Assembly (NCBI GenBank): GCA_030532515.1 | Contig: JAUNKY010000010.1 | Coordinates: 1-61,753, forward strand | Reading direction: 5' to 3' | DNA: 61,753 bases | From: Actinomycetaceae bacterium | GTDB lineage: Bacteria; Actinomycetota; Actinomycetes; Actinomycetales; Actinomycetaceae | Shown here: one piece after another, positions 29,745-41,558 of the stretch | Position numbering within the stretch: the stretch's first letter is position 1 | Layout: the number at the start of each line of letters is the position of its first letter | Notes under the pieces: model-generated | The model's database searches: none | What the model saw: only the letters and a program-made list of their open reading frames with translations | Told to the model about the DNA's origin: nothing | Translations under genes and position numbers: made by a program

Positions 29745-29980
29745 TCCGGTACCCGCGTCGCCGGGTATCTCGAGACTCTTGTAGAACCTCGATCGGGCTC
29801 CTTGATGTAACCGTCGGAGCTCCGGGCGTCATTCTCCGAATCGCACTATCTCGCGAATCGTCATGGCGGGCCGGCCCCTGACGGACACCAGTATGTCCGA
29901 ATGGGGGAGGGGACTTACCCAGTAACTCCCTAACCGGCGTCGCGAAGACTGAAGTAAAAGATCGAAAGTATGGAGAGATA
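29745..29980 (+). promoter_or_regulatory. Long GC-rich leader of the str operon
   Basis: About 230 untranslated bases. Several small hairpins can be drawn, for example CGGAGCTCCG (about 29815-29824) and CGGACA/TGTCCG (about 29882-29901). No known leader family was recognised. Confidence 0.4.
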
Positions 29981-30355
29981 GTGCCTACTATTCAGCAGTT
30001 GGTGCGTAAAGGACGCAGCACCAAGCGCGCGAAGGCAGCCACCCCAGCGTTGAAGGGCTCCCCTCAGCGCCGCGGTGTATGTACTCGTGTGTACACCACC
30101 ACCCCTAAGAAGCCTAACTCAGCACTGCGTAAGGTTGCTCGTGTGCGCCTTTCTTCCGGTGTTGAAGTAACCGCTTACATTCCAGGCGAAGGCCACAACC
30201 TGCAGGAACACTCCATCGTGCTGGTGCGCGGTGGTCGTGTAAAGGACTTGCCAGGTGTGCGTTACCGCATTATCCGTGGCGCACTGGACACCCAGGGTGT
30301 TCGTAACCGCCAGCAGGGACGTTCCCACTACGGTGCTAAGAAGGAGAAGAAGTAA
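29981..30355 (+). CDS. rpsL: 30S ribosomal protein S12
   Basis: 124 residues. Decoding-centre protein. [13 protein letters not shown] and [13 protein letters not shown] carry the two lysines (43 and 88 in E. coli numbering) whose changes give streptomycin resistance; both are wild type. GTG start behind GGAGAG. The stop overlaps the rpsG start (TAATG). Confidence 0.98.
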   Translation: MPTIQQLVRKGRSTKRAKAATPALKGSPQRRGVCTRVYTTTPKKPNSALRKVARVRLSSGVEVTAYIPGEGHNLQEHSIVLVRGGRVKDLPGVRYRIIRGALDTQGVRNRQQGRSHYGAKKEKK

Positions 30356-30825
30356 TGCCACGTAAAGGCCCAGCTCCAAAGCGCCCACTGGTAGATGATC
30401 CAGTATACGGCTCCAAGGTAGTTTCTCAGTTGGTTAACCGCGTACTGCTCGACGGCAAGAAGTCCGTTGCAGAACGCATCGTTTACGGCGCGCTGGAAGG
30501 CGTTGCAAAGAAGACTGAGCAGGATCCAGTAGTAGTGCTGAAGCGCGCTCTGGAAAACATCCGCCCAACCCTGGAAGTTCGCTCCCGCCGCGTTGGTGGT
30601 GCAACCTACCAGGTTCCAGTTGAAGTTCGTGCAGCTCGCGCTACCACCTTGGCACTGCGCTGGTTGGTTGACTACTCTCGTCAGCGCCGCGAACACACCA
30701 TGACCGAACGTCTCATGAACGAAATCATCGACGCATCCAACGGCTTGGGTGCAGCATGCAAGCGTCGTGAAGACATGCACAAGATGGCGGAATCCAACAA
30801 GGCTTTCGCTCACTACCGCTGGTAA
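30355..30825 (+). CDS. rpsG: 30S ribosomal protein S7
   Basis: 156 residues, standard length. Initiates assembly of the 30S head. [10 protein letters not shown] and [17 protein letters not shown] are typical. AAGGAG lies inside the end of rpsL. Overlaps rpsL by one base. Confidence 0.98.
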   Translation: MPRKGPAPKRPLVDDPVYGSKVVSQLVNRVLLDGKKSVAERIVYGALEGVAKKTEQDPVVVLKRALENIRPTLEVRSRRVGGATYQVPVEVRAARATTLALRWLVDYSRQRREHTMTERLMNEIIDASNGLGAACKRREDMHKMAESNKAFAHYRW

Positions 30826-30867
30826 TCACCACGGTCCTAAGCAAACCGAAGAGCGAAGGAAGAGAAC

Positions 30868-32985
30868 GTGGCACTCGAAGTGCTTACCGACCTCAAGAAG
30901 GTCCGCAACATCGGCATCATGGCACACATCGATGCTGGTAAGACCACCGTGTCTGAACGTATTCTGTTCTACACCGGTATTAACTACAAGATCGGCGAAA
31001 CCCACGATGGTGCAGGCACCATGGACTGGATGGAACAGGAAAAGGAACGCGGTATTACCATTACCTCCGCGGCAACCACCTGTTACTGGGCCGAAAACCA
31101 GATCAACCTGATCGACACCCCTGGACACGTTGACTTTACCGTTGAAGTTGAACGCTCTCTGCGCGTTCTGGACGGTGCTGTAGCAGTGTTCGACGGTAAG
31201 GAAGGTGTTGAACCACAGTCCGAAACCGTTTGGCGTCAGGCTGACAAGTACAACGTTCCACGTATTTGTTTCATCAACAAGATGGACAAGCTGGGCGCTG
31301 ACTTCGAATTCTCCATCAAGACCATCCGCGAACGTCTGCACGCAACCCCAGTGGTTATGGTTATGCCAATCGGCGCAGAAGCAGAATTCAAGGGCGTTGT
31401 TGACATCCTCAACCAGCGCGCTATCTACTTCCCAGAAACCGATGAAAAGAACCAGCCAACCAACGGTGCAATCCTGGAATACGCTGAAATCCCAGCTGAC
31501 CTGCAGGATCAGGCAGAAGCTTACCGTGAAGAAATGATGGAAGTTGCTGCTGAAGCAACTGAAGAACTCATGGAAGCTTACTTGGAAAACGGCGAACTGT
31601 CCGTTGAACAAATCCAAGAAGGTATCCGTAAGCGCACCATCGCTTCCGAAATCTACCCAGTGTTCTGTGGCTCTGCTTTCAAGAACAAGGGCGTTCAGCC
31701 AATGCTGGACGGCGTGATCGCTTACCTGCCATCCCCACTGGATGTTCCTGCAGTTGAAGGTCACCTGCCAAACAACGAAGAAGAAGTTGTCACCCGCGAA
31801 GCCTCTGAAGACGGACCATTCTCCGCCCTGGCATTCAAGGTTGCTGTACACCCATTCTTCGGTAAGCTGACCTACATCCGCGTTTACTCCGGTTCCGTAG
31901 AATCCGGTACCCAGGTGATTAACTCCACCAAGGGTAAGAAGGAACGCATCGGTAAGATGTTCCAGATGCACTCCAACAAGGAAAACCCTGTTGAAATTGC
32001 ACACGCTGGTCACATCTACGCATTCATTGGTCTGAAGGACGTTACCACCGGTGACACCCTGTGTGCAGCTGATGCACCAGTGATCTTGGAATCCATGACC
32101 TTCCCAGATCCAGTTATCCACGTGGCAATCGAACCTAAGTCCAAGGCTGACCAGGAAAAGCTGTCCACCGCTATTCAGAAGCTGGCAGAAGAAGACCCAA
32201 CCTTCTCTGTGAAGCTGGATGAAGAAACCGGCCAGACCGTTATCGGTGGTATGGGTGAACTTCACCTGGACGTTTTGGTTGACCGTATGCGTCGCGAATT
32301 CAAGGTGGAAGCAAACGTTGGTAAGCCACAGGTTGCTTACCGCGAAACCATCCGCAAGACTGTGGACAAGGTTGAATACACCCACAAGAAGCAGACTGGT
32401 GGTTCCGGTCAGTTCGCTAAGGTTCTGTGTAAGTTTGAGCCTCTGGAAGTAGACGGCGAAAACACTTACGAGTTCGCAAACGAAGTTACCGGTGGTCGTG
32501 TTCCACGCGAATACATCCCATCTGTTGACTTGGGTATTCAGGACGCTATGCAGAACGGTGTTCTGGCTGGCTACCCAATGGTTGGCATCAAGGCAACGCT
32601 GCTTGACGGCGCTTACCACGATGTTGACTCCTCTGAAATGGCGTTCAAGATCGCCGGTGCAATGGTATTCCGTGAAGGTGCTAAGAAGGCTAACCCAGTT
32701 CTTCTGGAACCAATCATGGCCGTTGAAGTTCGTACCCCAGAAGAATACATGGGTGACGTTATCGGTGACTTGAACTCTCGTCGTGGCATGATCCAGTCTA
32801 TGGATGATGCACATGGCATTAAGGTCGTCCGTGCACAGGTTCCACTGTCCGAAATGTTCGGCTACGTGGGTGACCTGCGTTCCAAGACCCAGGGTCGCGC
32901 TGTTTACTCGATGCAGTTCGACTCCTACGCTGAAGTTCCTCGCGCAGTTGCTGACGAGGTAATCGGCAAGGCTACGGGCGCCTGA
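30868..32985 (+). CDS. fusA: Elongation factor G
   Basis: 705 residues. GTPase that drives translocation. G motifs AHIDAGKTT (G1), DTPGHVDF (G3) and NKMDKLGAD (G4). Switch-region [11 protein letters not shown] and domain [10 protein letters not shown] are present. GTG 30868 follows GGAAGAG. Last gene of the str unit; tuf is separated by an inverted-repeat region and probably has its own promoter. Confidence 0.98.
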   Translation: MALEVLTDLKKVRNIGIMAHIDAGKTTVSERILFYTGINYKIGETHDGAGTMDWMEQEKERGITITSAATTCYWAENQINLIDTPGHVDFTVEVERSLRVLDGAVAVFDGKEGVEPQSETVWRQADKYNVPRICFINKMDKLGADFEFSIKTIRERLHATPVVMVMPIGAEAEFKGVVDILNQRAIYFPETDEKNQPTNGAILEYAEIPADLQDQAEAYREEMMEVAAEATEELMEAYLENGELSVEQIQEGIRKRTIASEIYPVFCGSAFKNKGVQPMLDGVIAYLPSPLDVPAVEGHLPNNEEEVVTREASEDGPFSALAFKVAVHPFFGKLTYIRVYSGSVESGTQVINSTKGKKERIGKMFQMHSNKENPVEIAHAGHIYAFIGLKDVTTGDTLCAADAPVILESMTFPDPVIHVAIEPKSKADQEKLSTAIQKLAEEDPTFSVKLDEETGQTVIGGMGELHLDVLVDRMRREFKVEANVGKPQVAYRETIRKTVDKVEYTHKKQTGGSGQFAKVLCKFEPLEVDGENTYEFANEVTGGRVPREYIPSVDLGIQDAMQNGVLAGYPMVGIKATLLDGAYHDVDSSEMAFKIAGAMVFREGAKKANPVLLEPIMAVEVRTPEEYMGDVIGDLNSRRGMIQSMDDAHGIKVVRAQVPLSEMFGYVGDLRSKTQGRAVYSMQFDSYAEVPRAVADEVIGKATGA

Positions 32986-33033
32986 TCCCGTTTTCTGCGC
33001 GGGAGTCAGGTGGCTTCCAAACAGAGTTTTTTC

Positions 33034-33118
33034 AATATTTCCGAGGGCGGTGCGCAGCCCTAAAGTCGAGAGCGGATGCCTCACTAGCGGAGCTTTGACC
33101 GCCGCCCTCGGGAATATT
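33034..33118. repeat. 85-bp element with inverted CGAGGGCG arms between fusA and tuf
   Basis: Left arm AATATTTCCGAGGGCGG (33034-33050) and right arm CCGCCCTCGGGAATATT (33102-33118) match at 16 of 17 positions. The 51-base interior is unrelated to nearby genes. It is placed like a terminator but is much larger than the others here. Confidence 0.8.
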
Positions 33119-33233
33119 ACCCGCGTTATTACGCACACACTAAGATAAAACCCTGTAGCGTGGTATCCACCTTGGTGTTACTCTATTAGTAGCCATAGGC
33201 TGAATATCATCTACCCAAGTCCAGGAGGACCAA

Positions 33234-34421
<1,188 letters not shown>

Positions 34422-34446
34422 GCTAACTTTTAAGTTACGCACTTAG

Positions 34447-34485
34447 AAAAGTTCCCCCAAGGAGATCCTTGGGGGAACTTTTTCG
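34447..34485 (+). terminator. Terminator of tuf
   Basis: 17-bp stem around AGTTCCCCCAAGGA / TCCTTGGGGGAACT with a 2-base gap, running into TTTTT. Confidence 0.93.
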
Positions 34486-34521
34486 TTCTTAGCAGGTGGG
34501 TTACTGTGTTGAGTGGTTCAA

Positions 34522-34655
34522 TTCGCATATGAAACGCGTTTGCTGTGCGAATTGGGAGGGTGAAGTAGCTCATTTCGCATATGAAACGCGTTTGCCGTGC
34601 GATTTGGGAGGGTGAAGTAGCTCATTTCGCATATGAAACGCGTTTGCCGTGCGAA
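34522..34655. repeat. Palindromic repeat family B, three copies downstream of tuf
   Basis: Copies at 34522-34551, 34574-34603 and 34626-34655, exact 52-bp period. Here the two 22-base spacers are identical, and the right half reads GTTTGCYGTGCGA rather than GTTTCCCGTGCGA. Confidence 0.9.
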
Positions 34656-34671
34656 TAGGGGAGAACTACCG

Positions 34672-34926
34672 CTACATCACATTCCAAATAGATATTGCCG
34701 CCAATAAGGTCATGACGAAGCCAGAGAAGAGCGTAAAGATCTGCATCCGGCGCATTTCCTCATCCGAGCGCGACTCAATATATCCCACCAGATATAGTAC
34801 TGAGGCGATCCCTAAAGCGATGATAAGAGACAGCTTCAACGTTGAACCTGTGAACCAAGCAACCAACCCCGCGACTACGGCTCCCAACACTGGCGAACCA
34901 AGTCGCTGTAAAAAGCGTTTGTTCAT
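34672..34926 (-). CDS. Small membrane protein of unknown function
   Basis: 84 residues, not recognised. Three hydrophobic segments are visible (about 13-27, 31-49, 65-82), separated by a charged stretch ESRSDEEMRRMQ. ATG 34926 has a strong GGAAGGAG about nine bases upstream, which supports a real gene. It is on the opposite strand to its neighbours and ends 16 bases from a family B palindrome. No function is proposed. Confidence 0.7.
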   Translation of the reverse strand: MNKRFLQRLGSPVLGAVVAGLVAWFTGSTLKLSLIIALGIASVLYLVGYIESRSDEEMRRMQIFTLFSGFVMTLLAAISIWNVM

Positions 34927-35331
34927 TTCTACACTCCTTCCGTAAACTAAAGGGGTGGTAATTAAATATTACCGACAACTACTTTGACGCCGGGTCAATA
35001 TCGCCGGGGCATTTATCTTCAACTAAGAGTTGGGATGAGCGCCCTCGAAAGAAAAACCCGGGGTAACGCGACCTGATTCACACGGGATAAAGCAAAAACC
35101 CACTTGGAAAATAACTGTTTCCATGGCAAACTAGAGTAGTTGTCTTGGTAGAGGTATAACTACCAAGCAGAAATGACCTTCCAGAGGTTGGATGTGTCAT
35201 AAGGGGCAATCTGCTCCAAGTTGTTCAAATAGATCGGATATTCGCTTAGGGAATAGTCTGCATTTTGCACACAGCATAGTGCGACACGCCCGAGTGCGGG
35301 ATACCGGTCAAGTTAAGAGAGGTAAGACGGT
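34927..35331 (+). promoter_or_regulatory. S10 operon promoter and leader
   Basis: No gene. Possible promoter TTGGAA (35104-35109), 17-base spacer, CAAACT (35127-35132), followed by a leader of about 195 bases. One CGCCCTCG word lies at 35040-35047, 113 bases from the small membrane protein start. The L4-responsive leader structure known from E. coli was not recognised. Confidence 0.45.
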
Positions 35332-35640
35332 ATGGCGGGACAGAAGATCCGCATCCGGCTGAAGTCCTATGACCACGAGGTCATTGACAGCTCGGCACGT
35401 ATGATCGTCGAGACTGTACAGCGTGCAGGCGCAACCGTAGTTGGCCCAGTGCCACTGCCAACGGAAAAGAACGTTTTCGTTGTTATTCGTTCGCCACACA
35501 AGTACAAGGACAGCCGCGAACATTTCGAGATGCGCACTCACAAGCGTCTCATTGACATTATCGATCCGACTCCGAAGGCTGTTGACGCACTGCGTCGCCT
35601 TGACCTTCCAGCGGACGTAAAAATCGATATCAAACTCTGA
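35332..35640 (+). CDS. rpsJ: 30S ribosomal protein S10
   Basis: 102 residues, family length; also partners NusB in antitermination. [19 protein letters not shown] and [13 protein letters not shown] are typical. First gene of the S10 operon, preceded by GAGAGGT. Confidence 0.98.
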   Translation: MAGQKIRIRLKSYDHEVIDSSARMIVETVQRAGATVVGPVPLPTEKNVFVVIRSPHKYKDSREHFEMRTHKRLIDIIDPTPKAVDALRRLDLPADVKIDIKL

Positions 35641-35654
35641 GGAAACCTGTAAAA

Positions 35655-36320
35655 ATGACTAAAGACACCAAGCATGCGGTAGCGCCAGTTAAGGCGCTTC
35701 TCGGTCGCAAGCTCGGCATGACCCAGGTATGGGACAACGACGGTCGCGTCGTTCCTGTAACGGTTGTGCAGGTGGGCACCAACGTCGTAACGCAGGTGCG
35801 CACCGAAGAAGCAGACGGCTACACTGCCGCACAGATCGGTTTTGGCGAGGTTGACGCTCGCCGCATCACCAAGCCATTGGCTGGACACTTTGAAAAGGCA
35901 GGCGTTGCGCCACGCCGTCACCTCGTTGAAGTTCGCACTTCCGAAGTAGACGCATTCGAACTGGGCCAGGAACTGCTGGCATCCGTATTCGAAGCTGGCG
36001 ACAAGGTCGACGTCTCTGGCAAGACCAAGGGTAAGGGCTTCGCTGGCGTTATGAAGCGCCACGGCTTTGGCGGCGCACCAGCATCTCACGGTGCACACCG
36101 CAACCACCGTAAGCCAGGCTCCATCGGTGCTTGTGCAACCCCAGGACGCGTATTCAAGGGCGTTCGTATGGCAGGTCGCATGGGCAACGTAAACCGCACC
36201 GTACAGAACCTCGACATCTTCGCTGTCGACGTTGAAAAGGGTCTGCTCTTGATCCACGGCGCGATCCCAGGCCCTAAGAACGCAGTAGTACTGGTTCGTA
36301 ACTCCGTGAAGGGTGCGTGA
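35655..36320 (+). CDS. rplC: 50S ribosomal protein L3
   Basis: 221 residues. Early assembly protein near the peptidyl transferase centre. [13 protein letters not shown] at the start and the extended-loop segment [26 protein letters not shown] are characteristic. Its stop falls within the start region of rplD. Confidence 0.98.
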   Translation: MTKDTKHAVAPVKALLGRKLGMTQVWDNDGRVVPVTVVQVGTNVVTQVRTEEADGYTAAQIGFGEVDARRITKPLAGHFEKAGVAPRRHLVEVRTSEVDAFELGQELLASVFEAGDKVDVSGKTKGKGFAGVMKRHGFGGAPASHGAHRNHRKPGSIGACATPGRVFKGVRMAGRMGNVNRTVQNLDIFAVDVEKGLLLIHGAIPGPKNAVVLVRNSVKGA

Positions 36321-36322
36321 TT

Positions 36323-36961
36323 ATGTCCGCGAATGTAAAGATCACCGGAGTTGACGGCAAGGCTGCAGGCACCATCGAACTGCCAGCAGCGTACTTCGAT
36401 GCAGAAACCAACGTACCCCTGATTCACCAGGTTGTTGTAGCTCAGCTTGCAGCTGCACGCCAGGGTACCCACGCAACCAAGACCCGCGGGATGGTTGCTG
36501 GTGGTGGTAAGAAGCCTTACCGCCAGAAGGGCACCGGTCGTGCTCGTCAGGGTTCCATCCGTGCACCACACTTCACCGGTGGTGGCGTAGTACACGGCCC
36601 ACAGCCACGCGACTACAGCCAGCGTACCCCTAAGAAGATGAAGGCCGGCGCACTTTACGGCGCACTGTCTGACCGTGCACGTAACGATCGTATCCACGTA
36701 GTATCCGCTGTGGTAGAAGGCTCTAAGCCATCCACCAAGGCTGCACGTACCCTGATTGAAGGCATCTGCGCACTGCGCAACGCTTTGATCGTGGTAAACC
36801 GCGATGAAGAAACCGCAGTACTGTCCGTACGTAACCTGCCACAGGTACACGTACTGTTCGTTGACCAGCTCAACACCTACGACGTAATGCGCTCTGAAAA
36901 CGTAGTCTTCACCAAGGCAGCTCTGGAAGCCTTCCTGGCAGCTAAGGAGGACGACAAGTGA
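36323..36961 (+). CDS. rplD: 50S ribosomal protein L4
   Basis: 212 residues. Lines the exit tunnel. The tunnel loop [25 protein letters not shown] is intact in two adjoining parts. ATG 36323 is preferred to GTG 36317, which overlaps the rplC stop and is too close to AAGGG. Confidence 0.97.
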   Translation: MSANVKITGVDGKAAGTIELPAAYFDAETNVPLIHQVVVAQLAAARQGTHATKTRGMVAGGGKKPYRQKGTGRARQGSIRAPHFTGGGVVHGPQPRDYSQRTPKKMKAGALYGALSDRARNDRIHVVSAVVEGSKPSTKAARTLIEGICALRNALIVVNRDEETAVLSVRNLPQVHVLFVDQLNTYDVMRSENVVFTKAALEAFLAAKEDDK

Positions 36962-37260
36962 GTCTCGAAAAGGCAAAGAACCCACGCGACATTATCCTCG
37001 CACCGGTTATCACCGAAAAGTCTTCTGGACTGATGGACCTGGGCAAGTACACCTTCCTGGTAGATCCACGCTCCAACAAGACTGAAATCCGCCTCGCAAT
37101 CGAAGCAATCTTTGGTGTAAAGGTTTCTCACGTTGCGACGCAGAACCGACAGGGCAAGCGTTACCGTACCCGTAACGGCATTGGTCAGCGTAAGTCGACC
37201 AAGCGCGCCATTGTCACCGTAAGCGAAGGCACCATCGACATCTTCGGCGATCTTGCCTGA
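36958..37260 (+). CDS. rplW: 50S ribosomal protein L23
   Basis: 100 residues. Sits at the exit-tunnel mouth and docks trigger factor and [24 protein letters not shown] and [15 protein letters not shown] are typical. Overlaps rplD by four bases (GTGA), with AAGGAGG inside rplD. Confidence 0.97.
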   Translation: MSLEKAKNPRDIILAPVITEKSSGLMDLGKYTFLVDPRSNKTEIRLAIEAIFGVKVSHVATQNRQGKRYRTRNGIGQRKSTKRAIVTVSEGTIDIFGDLA

Positions 37261-37283
37261 GAACCGGAGAATAGAGGAAAACA

Positions 37284-38120
37284 ATGGGAATTCGTAAATA
37301 TAAGCCAACGACCCCAGGTCGTCGCGGTTCCAGCGTAGCGGACTTCGTGGAAATCACTCGTTCCACCCCAGAAAAGTCTCTGGTTCGCCCGCTGACCAAG
37401 ACCGGTGGTCGTAACTCTAACGGTCGCGTTACCGCTCGTCACCGTGGTGGCGGCCACAAGCGCGCCTACCGCGTAATCGACTTCCGTCGTAACGACAAAG
37501 ATGGCGTACCAGCAACTGTTGCGCACATCGAATACGATCCAAACCGTACCGCACGTATCGCTCTGCTGCACTTCGCAGACGGTACCAAGCGTTACATCTT
37601 GGCACCAGCTAAGCTGAACCAGGGCGACTTGGTTGAATCCGGTCCAGCAGCTGACATCAAGCCAGGCAACAACTTGCCACTGCGCAACATCCCAGTAGGT
37701 ACCGTTGTGCACGCAGTTGAACTGAAGCCAGGCGGCGGTGCAAAGATTGCTCGCTCTGCAGGTACTTCTGTACAGCTGGTAGCTCGTGAAGGTCGCTTCG
37801 CGCAGTTGCGTATGCCATCTGGCGAAATCCGCAACGTTGAAGTTACCTGCCGCGCAACCGTAGGTGAAGTTGGCAACGCAGAACAGTCCAACATCAACTG
37901 GGGTAAAGCTGGCCGTATGCGCTGGAAGGGCCGCCGCCCTCACGTGCGTGGTGTTGCCATGAACCCTGTTGACCACCCACACGGTGGTGGTGAAGGCCGT
38001 ACCTCCGGTGGTCGTCACCCAGTATCGCCATGGGGTAAGCCTGAAGGCCGTACCCGTCGTCCAAACAAGCCTAGCGACAAGCTCATTGTGCGTCGTCGCC
38101 GGACTGGCAAGAAGCGCTGA
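37284..38120 (+). CDS. rplB: 50S ribosomal protein L2
   Basis: 278 residues. Needed for subunit joining and peptidyl transfer. [11 protein letters not shown] in the N-terminal half and [17 protein letters not shown] (with the conserved His) near the C-terminus. AGAGGA precedes the ATG. Confidence 0.98.
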   Translation: MGIRKYKPTTPGRRGSSVADFVEITRSTPEKSLVRPLTKTGGRNSNGRVTARHRGGGHKRAYRVIDFRRNDKDGVPATVAHIEYDPNRTARIALLHFADGTKRYILAPAKLNQGDLVESGPAADIKPGNNLPLRNIPVGTVVHAVELKPGGGAKIARSAGTSVQLVAREGRFAQLRMPSGEIRNVEVTCRATVGEVGNAEQSNINWGKAGRMRWKGRRPHVRGVAMNPVDHPHGGGEGRTSGGRHPVSPWGKPEGRTRRPNKPSDKLIVRRRRTGKKR

Positions 38121-38135
38121 TAGAGGAGCTAGAAT

Positions 38136-38417
38136 ATGCCACGCAGTCTGAAGAAAGGCCCATTCGTAGACGACCACCTCATGAAGAAGGTGGACGCTCA
38201 GAACGAAGCGGGTACTAAGAATGTCATCAAGACTTGGTCTCGTCGCTCCGTCATTACCCCAGAATTCCTGGGTCACACCTTCGCGGTGCACGACGGACGT
38301 AAGCACGTGCCAGTCTTCGTTACGGAATCAATGGTTGGCCACAAGCTCGGTGAGTTTGCTCCAACCCGCAACTTCCGTAGCCACGTGAAGGAAGACCGTA
38401 AGGGCCGTCGCCGCTGA
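38136..38417 (+). CDS. rpsS: 30S ribosomal protein S19
   Basis: 93 residues. Head protein that contacts S13 and t[22 protein letters not shown] and [19 protein letters not shown] are typical. GAGGAG precedes the ATG. Confidence 0.98.
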   Translation: MPRSLKKGPFVDDHLMKKVDAQNEAGTKNVIKTWSRRSVITPEFLGHTFAVHDGRKHVPVFVTESMVGHKLGEFAPTRNFRSHVKEDRKGRRR

Positions 38418-38459
38418 GGCGCCGCACTTACGAGGCTATAGGAAGTAAGGCAGGTAAAT

Positions 38460-38828
38460 ATGGAAGCCAAGGCACAGGCACGCTTCGTGCGTGTTACGCC
38501 AATGAAGGCACGCCGCGTTGTGAACGAAGTTCGCAACCTGAGAGTACTAGCGGCAGCCGACTTGCTGCAGTTCGCACCGCAGGCAGTTGCCGTTGATGTC
38601 CGCAAAATTCTGATGAGCGCAATCGCTAACGCACAGGAAAAGGCATCTCGCGCCGGAGAAACCCTCCGCGTTGAAGATCTCTTCGTAGTTGAAGCCTACG
38701 TAAACGAAGGCCCAACCATGAAGCGTTTCCGCCCACGTGCACAGGGGCGCGCATCTCAGATCCTCAAGCGTACGAGCCACATCACTCTGGTGGTAGGCAC
38801 TAAGGACAATGGGAAGGAAGGCCGGTAA
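38460..38828 (+). CDS. rplV: 50S ribosomal protein L22
   Basis: 122 residues. Its beta hairpin lines the exit tunnel. [15 protein letters not shown] and the hairpin region [15 protein letters not shown] are intact. Overlaps rpsC by one base (TAATG). Confidence 0.97.
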   Translation: MEAKAQARFVRVTPMKARRVVNEVRNLRVLAAADLLQFAPQAVAVDVRKILMSAIANAQEKASRAGETLRVEDLFVVEAYVNEGPTMKRFRPRAQGRASQILKRTSHITLVVGTKDNGKEGR

Positions 38829-39646
38829 TGGGTCAAAAAGTAAATCCAACCGGGTTTCGCCTCGGTATTACTACCGAGCACCGCTCCCGCTGGTTCGCTG
38901 ACTCCACCACTGAGGGCCAGCGCTACAGCGACTATGTTGCAGAAGACGTTGCAATCCGCAAGCTTCTGAACGAAACCTTGGAACGCGCAGGTGTTGCTCG
39001 CATTCAGATCGAACGCACCACCCACCGTGTTCGCGTTGATCTCTACGCAGCTCGCCCAGGCATCGTTATCGGTCGCCGCGGCGCTGAAGCTGACCGTCTG
39101 CGCATTCAGCTGGAAAAGCTGACTGGCAAGCAGGTACAGCTGAAGATCATCGAAGTTAAGAACCCAGAACTAGACGCAAAGCTGGTTGCACAGGGCATCG
39201 CTGAACAGCTGTCCGCTCGTGTATCCTTCCGTCGTGCAATGCGTAAGGCTATGCAGTCCGCAATGCGCGCCGGTGCAAAGGGTATCCGTGTACAGTGCTC
39301 CGGTCGTCTGGGCGGCGCTGAAATGTCTCGTGCAGAGTTCTACCGCGAAGGTCGCGTACCTTTGCACACCCTGCGCGCAAACATTGACTACGGCACCTTC
39401 GAAGCAAAGACCACCTTCGGCCGCATCGGCGTGAAGGTATGGATCTACAAGGGTGACGTCACCGAGCGTGAATTCGCTCAGCAGCAGCTAGAAGCTGGCA
39501 ACCGTGGTGGCGCACGTCGTGGCGAACGCCGTGGTGGCGCACGTCGCGGTGGTCGTCGCAACGAACAGCAGAAGAACACTCCAGCTGAAGCACCAGTAGC
39601 TGAAGAAGCTGCAGCTCCAGCTGAATCTAACGGAACGGAGGCCTGA
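38828..39646 (+). CDS. rpsC: 30S ribosomal protein S3
   Basis: 272 residues. KH-domain protein at the mRNA entry. [15 protein letters not shown] and the KH motif [11 protein letters not shown] are visible. The C-terminal tail is Arg/Gly-rich and then acidic, as in actinobacteria. GGAGG near its end serves rplP. Confidence 0.98.
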   Translation: MGQKVNPTGFRLGITTEHRSRWFADSTTEGQRYSDYVAEDVAIRKLLNETLERAGVARIQIERTTHRVRVDLYAARPGIVIGRRGAEADRLRIQLEKLTGKQVQLKIIEVKNPELDAKLVAQGIAEQLSARVSFRRAMRKAMQSAMRAGAKGIRVQCSGRLGGAEMSRAEFYREGRVPLHTLRANIDYGTFEAKTTFGRIGVKVWIYKGDVTEREFAQQQLEAGNRGGARRGERRGGARRGGRRNEQQKNTPAEAPVAEEAAAPAESNGTEA

Positions 39647-39649
39647 GCC

Positions 39650-40069
39650 GTGCTTATCCCAAGGCGGACTAAGTACCGCAAACCGCACCGTCCTACCCGT
39701 AGTGGTATGGCCAAGGGTGGCTTCGAAATCAACTTCGGTGACTACGGTATCCAGGCTCTGGAACCTGCATACATCACCAACCGTCAGATTGAAGCTGCTC
39801 GTATTGCAATGACCCGTTACATCCGTCGTGGCGGTAAGGTCTGGATCAACATCTTCCCAGACCACCCACTGACCAAGAAGCCAGCTGAAACCCGTATGGG
39901 TGCTGGTAAGGGTGCTCCAGAATTCTGGATCGCAAATGTTAAGCCGGGTCGTATCATGTTCGAGCTGAAGGGTGTGCCAGAAGACGTAGCTCGCGAAGCT
40001 ATGCGTCGTGCACAGCACAAGCTCCCAATGAAGACTCGTTTCGTAGTCCGAGAGGGTGGTGACAACTGA
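39650..40069 (+). CDS. rplP: 50S ribosomal protein L16
   Basis: 139 residues. Positions the A-site t[18 protein letters not shown] and [17 protein letters not shown] are characteristic. GTG start; the stop overlaps the rpmC start (TGATG). Confidence 0.98.
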   Translation: MLIPRRTKYRKPHRPTRSGMAKGGFEINFGDYGIQALEPAYITNRQIEAARIAMTRYIRRGGKVWINIFPDHPLTKKPAETRMGAGKGAPEFWIANVKPGRIMFELKGVPEDVAREAMRRAQHKLPMKTRFVVREGGDN

Positions 40070-40299
40070 TGGCTAAAGAGAAGAAGACTGCACCGCTTGA
40101 TAAGATGGATGACGCGCAGCTAGCAAAGGCTCTGGAAAAGGCAAAGGCTGAACTATTCAACCTGCGTTTCTCCAAGGCTCTGGGCCAGCTGGAAGACCAC
40201 GGCCGCATGCACGCCGTGCGTGCTGAAATCGCACGTATCTACACCGTGGCGCGTGAACGTGAGCTTGGCATCCGCACCGCCCCTAACACCAAGGAGTGA
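40069..40299 (+). CDS. rpmC: 50S ribosomal protein L29
   Basis: 76 residues, two-helix protein near the tunnel exit. [15 protein letters not shown] is the family signature. The AAGGAG at its end is the ribosome site for rpsQ. Confidence 0.96.
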   Translation: MAKEKKTAPLDKMDDAQLAKALEKAKAELFNLRFSKALGQLEDHGRMHAVRAEIARIYTVARERELGIRTAPNTKE

Positions 40300-40304
40300 G
40301 CCAA

Positions 40305-40574
40305 GTGAGTGACACCACTGCAGTACGTAACGAACGTAAGGTTCGTCGCGGCTACGTAGTATCTGACAAGATGGACAAGACCGTTGTCGTAGAACTAGAG
40401 GATCGCGTAAAGCACCCTCTGTACGGCAAGGTTATGACCCGCAAGAACAAGGTTAAGGCACACGACGAACACAACGATGTTCACGTAGGCGACTACGTTC
40501 TGATCATGGAAACTCGTCCACTGTCCGCAACCAAGCGTTGGCGCGTGGTTGAGGTCATCGAACGCGCTAAGTGA
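40305..40574 (+). CDS. rpsQ: 30S ribosomal protein S17
   Basis: 89 residues. OB-fold primary rRNA binder. [29 protein letters not shown] and LSATKRW are present in separate blocks. GTG 40305, eight bases after AAGGAG, is chosen over GTG 40296, which lies inside that ribosome site. It ends the S10 operon; the normal next gene rplN is 16.7 kb away. Confidence 0.96.
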   Translation: MSDTTAVRNERKVRRGYVVSDKMDKTVVVELEDRVKHPLYGKVMTRKNKVKAHDEHNDVHVGDYVLIMETRPLSATKRWRVVEVIERAK

Positions 40575-40602
40575 TCGAGCCCATCTCAAAGAGAAGCTAA
40601 CC

Positions 40603-40640
40603 GGGAAACCCCCGCAGGAACTATCCTGCGGGGGTTTCCC
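40603..40640 (+). terminator. Terminator of the S10 operon
   Basis: 17-bp perfect stem, GGGAAACCCCCGCAGGA (40603-40619) with its complement (40624-40640), 4-base loop. It separates rpsQ from the lipid block. Confidence 0.88.
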
Positions 40641-40714
40641 CATAGTTGCTACCACGTTTACTTCCCACGTTAGGGAATCATCTAAGGTCGATTCCAAGCC
40701 TCCCCAAAAACCAT

Positions 40715-40871
40715 AACTCGTATCAAAATCAAAGTTTGATACGAGTTATTGACGATTTACCTGGGTTTTGAGCGATAACTCGTATCAGTTTGCGATTTTG
40801 ATACGAGTTTCGTCTAAAAACACTGAAATTCTTGGCATAACTCGTATCAGTTTTGGAATTTGATACGAGTT
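40715..40871. repeat. Palindromic repeat family C, three copies downstream of rpsQ
   Basis: 33-bp palindromes at 40715-40747, 40777-40809 and 40839-40871, exact 62-bp period with 29-base spacers of different sequence. Arms AACTCGTATCA / TGATACGAGTT are perfectly conserved in all copies here and at 21363. With the two terminators, this fills the rpsQ-bioY gap. Confidence 0.92.
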
Positions 40872-40893
40872 TGCGTTAGGCACCCGCAGATAT

Positions 40894-40923
40894 GTTTAAA
40901 GGGCGCCGCAGCGCCCTTTAAAC
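40894..40923 (-). terminator. Terminator of the birA-bioY operon
   Basis: Perfect 13-bp inverted repeat GTTTAAAGGGCGC / GCGCCCTTTAAAC with loop CGCA, 17 bases beyond the bioY stop; it may act in both directions. Confidence 0.8.
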
Positions 40924-40940
40924 AACCTAGAAAATCCGCC

Positions 40941-41558
40941 CTAGGAGCGATTTACCAACTTCCAGGCCGCTGGAGCTAACCCGGCAGCCAACGCACACTT
41001 AATCACATCGCCGATGATGAATGGTACGAAACCAACCAACCAAGCCTGACCATAGCCCATCGCAACACCGGTAATATTCAAAGCCGCCCACATGTAGTTC
41101 ACACCCACTGCAAAAATAATCAAAGAGGTGCCTAAGAACATGAAGAATCCCGAGACTGGCTTACGATCAAAACCGCGCTCAGCGAAATAACCAACTACCC
41201 AGGCAGTGACAATGAAACCAAGAATGTAGCCAAAAGAGGGCTTCAGAATATACGCTGGGCCACCGCCAAAGTTAGCAAACCAAGGCATCCCAGCAACCCC
41301 CAACACTGCATAAGCCAGCATGGAAAGTGCACCTCGGCGGGCGCCCAGAGCAGCAGCAACCAAGCTGACCCCCAAAGTCTGACCGGTAATCGGCACTGGC
41401 CACAGTGGAATCGACACCTGCGCTAACAAGCCGACAAAAGCTGCCCCGCCCAGCACTAACGCAGTATCAGTTAAGACACGGCGCTCGCTGGCGCCAAAAC
41501 GGTCAGCAAGAACGTCAAAACGGTTCGCAGATAATGCAGTATTCAAAGGAAACCTCAC
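40941..41558 (-). CDS. bioY: Biotin transporter BioY
   Basis: 205 residues. S-component of the ECF biotin transporter in the cytoplasmic membrane. Five or six hydrophobic helices; family motifs WPVPITGQTLGV and GARRGALSMLAYAVLGVAGMP are clear. No EcfA or EcfT genes are in the window, so it either works alone or uses a shared module elsewhere. GTG start overlaps the acpS stop by four bases. Last gene of the lipid operon; it implies that biotin for the carboxylase is imported. Confidence 0.95.
   Translation of the reverse strand: MRFPLNTALSANRFDVLADRFGASERRVLTDTALVLGGAAFVGLLAQVSIPLWPVPITGQTLGVSLVAAALGARRGALSMLAYAVLGVAGMPWFANFGGGPAYILKPSFGYILGFIVTAWVVGYFAERGFDRKPVSGFFMFLGTSLIIFAVGVNYMWAALNITGVAMGYGQAWLVGFVPFIIGDVIKCALAAGLAPAAWKLVNRS

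Noticed and set aside
30826-33138. 770-residue minus-strand open frame opposite fusA
   Set aside because: Antisense shadow of highly biased fusA codons; no family features and no ribosome site. The same applies to 22430-23674 and 27113-28846 opposite rpoB and rpoC.
34649-34945. Plus-strand 98-residue frame opposite the small membrane protein
   Set aside because: No ribosome site and no family features; the opposite strand has a strong ribosome site and a hydrophobic pattern.
40715-40871. Mini-CRISPR array
   Set aside because: Spacers are a constant 29 bases, but only two or three repeats exist per locus, the repeat centres vary, each repeat is a full palindrome, and no cas gene is present.
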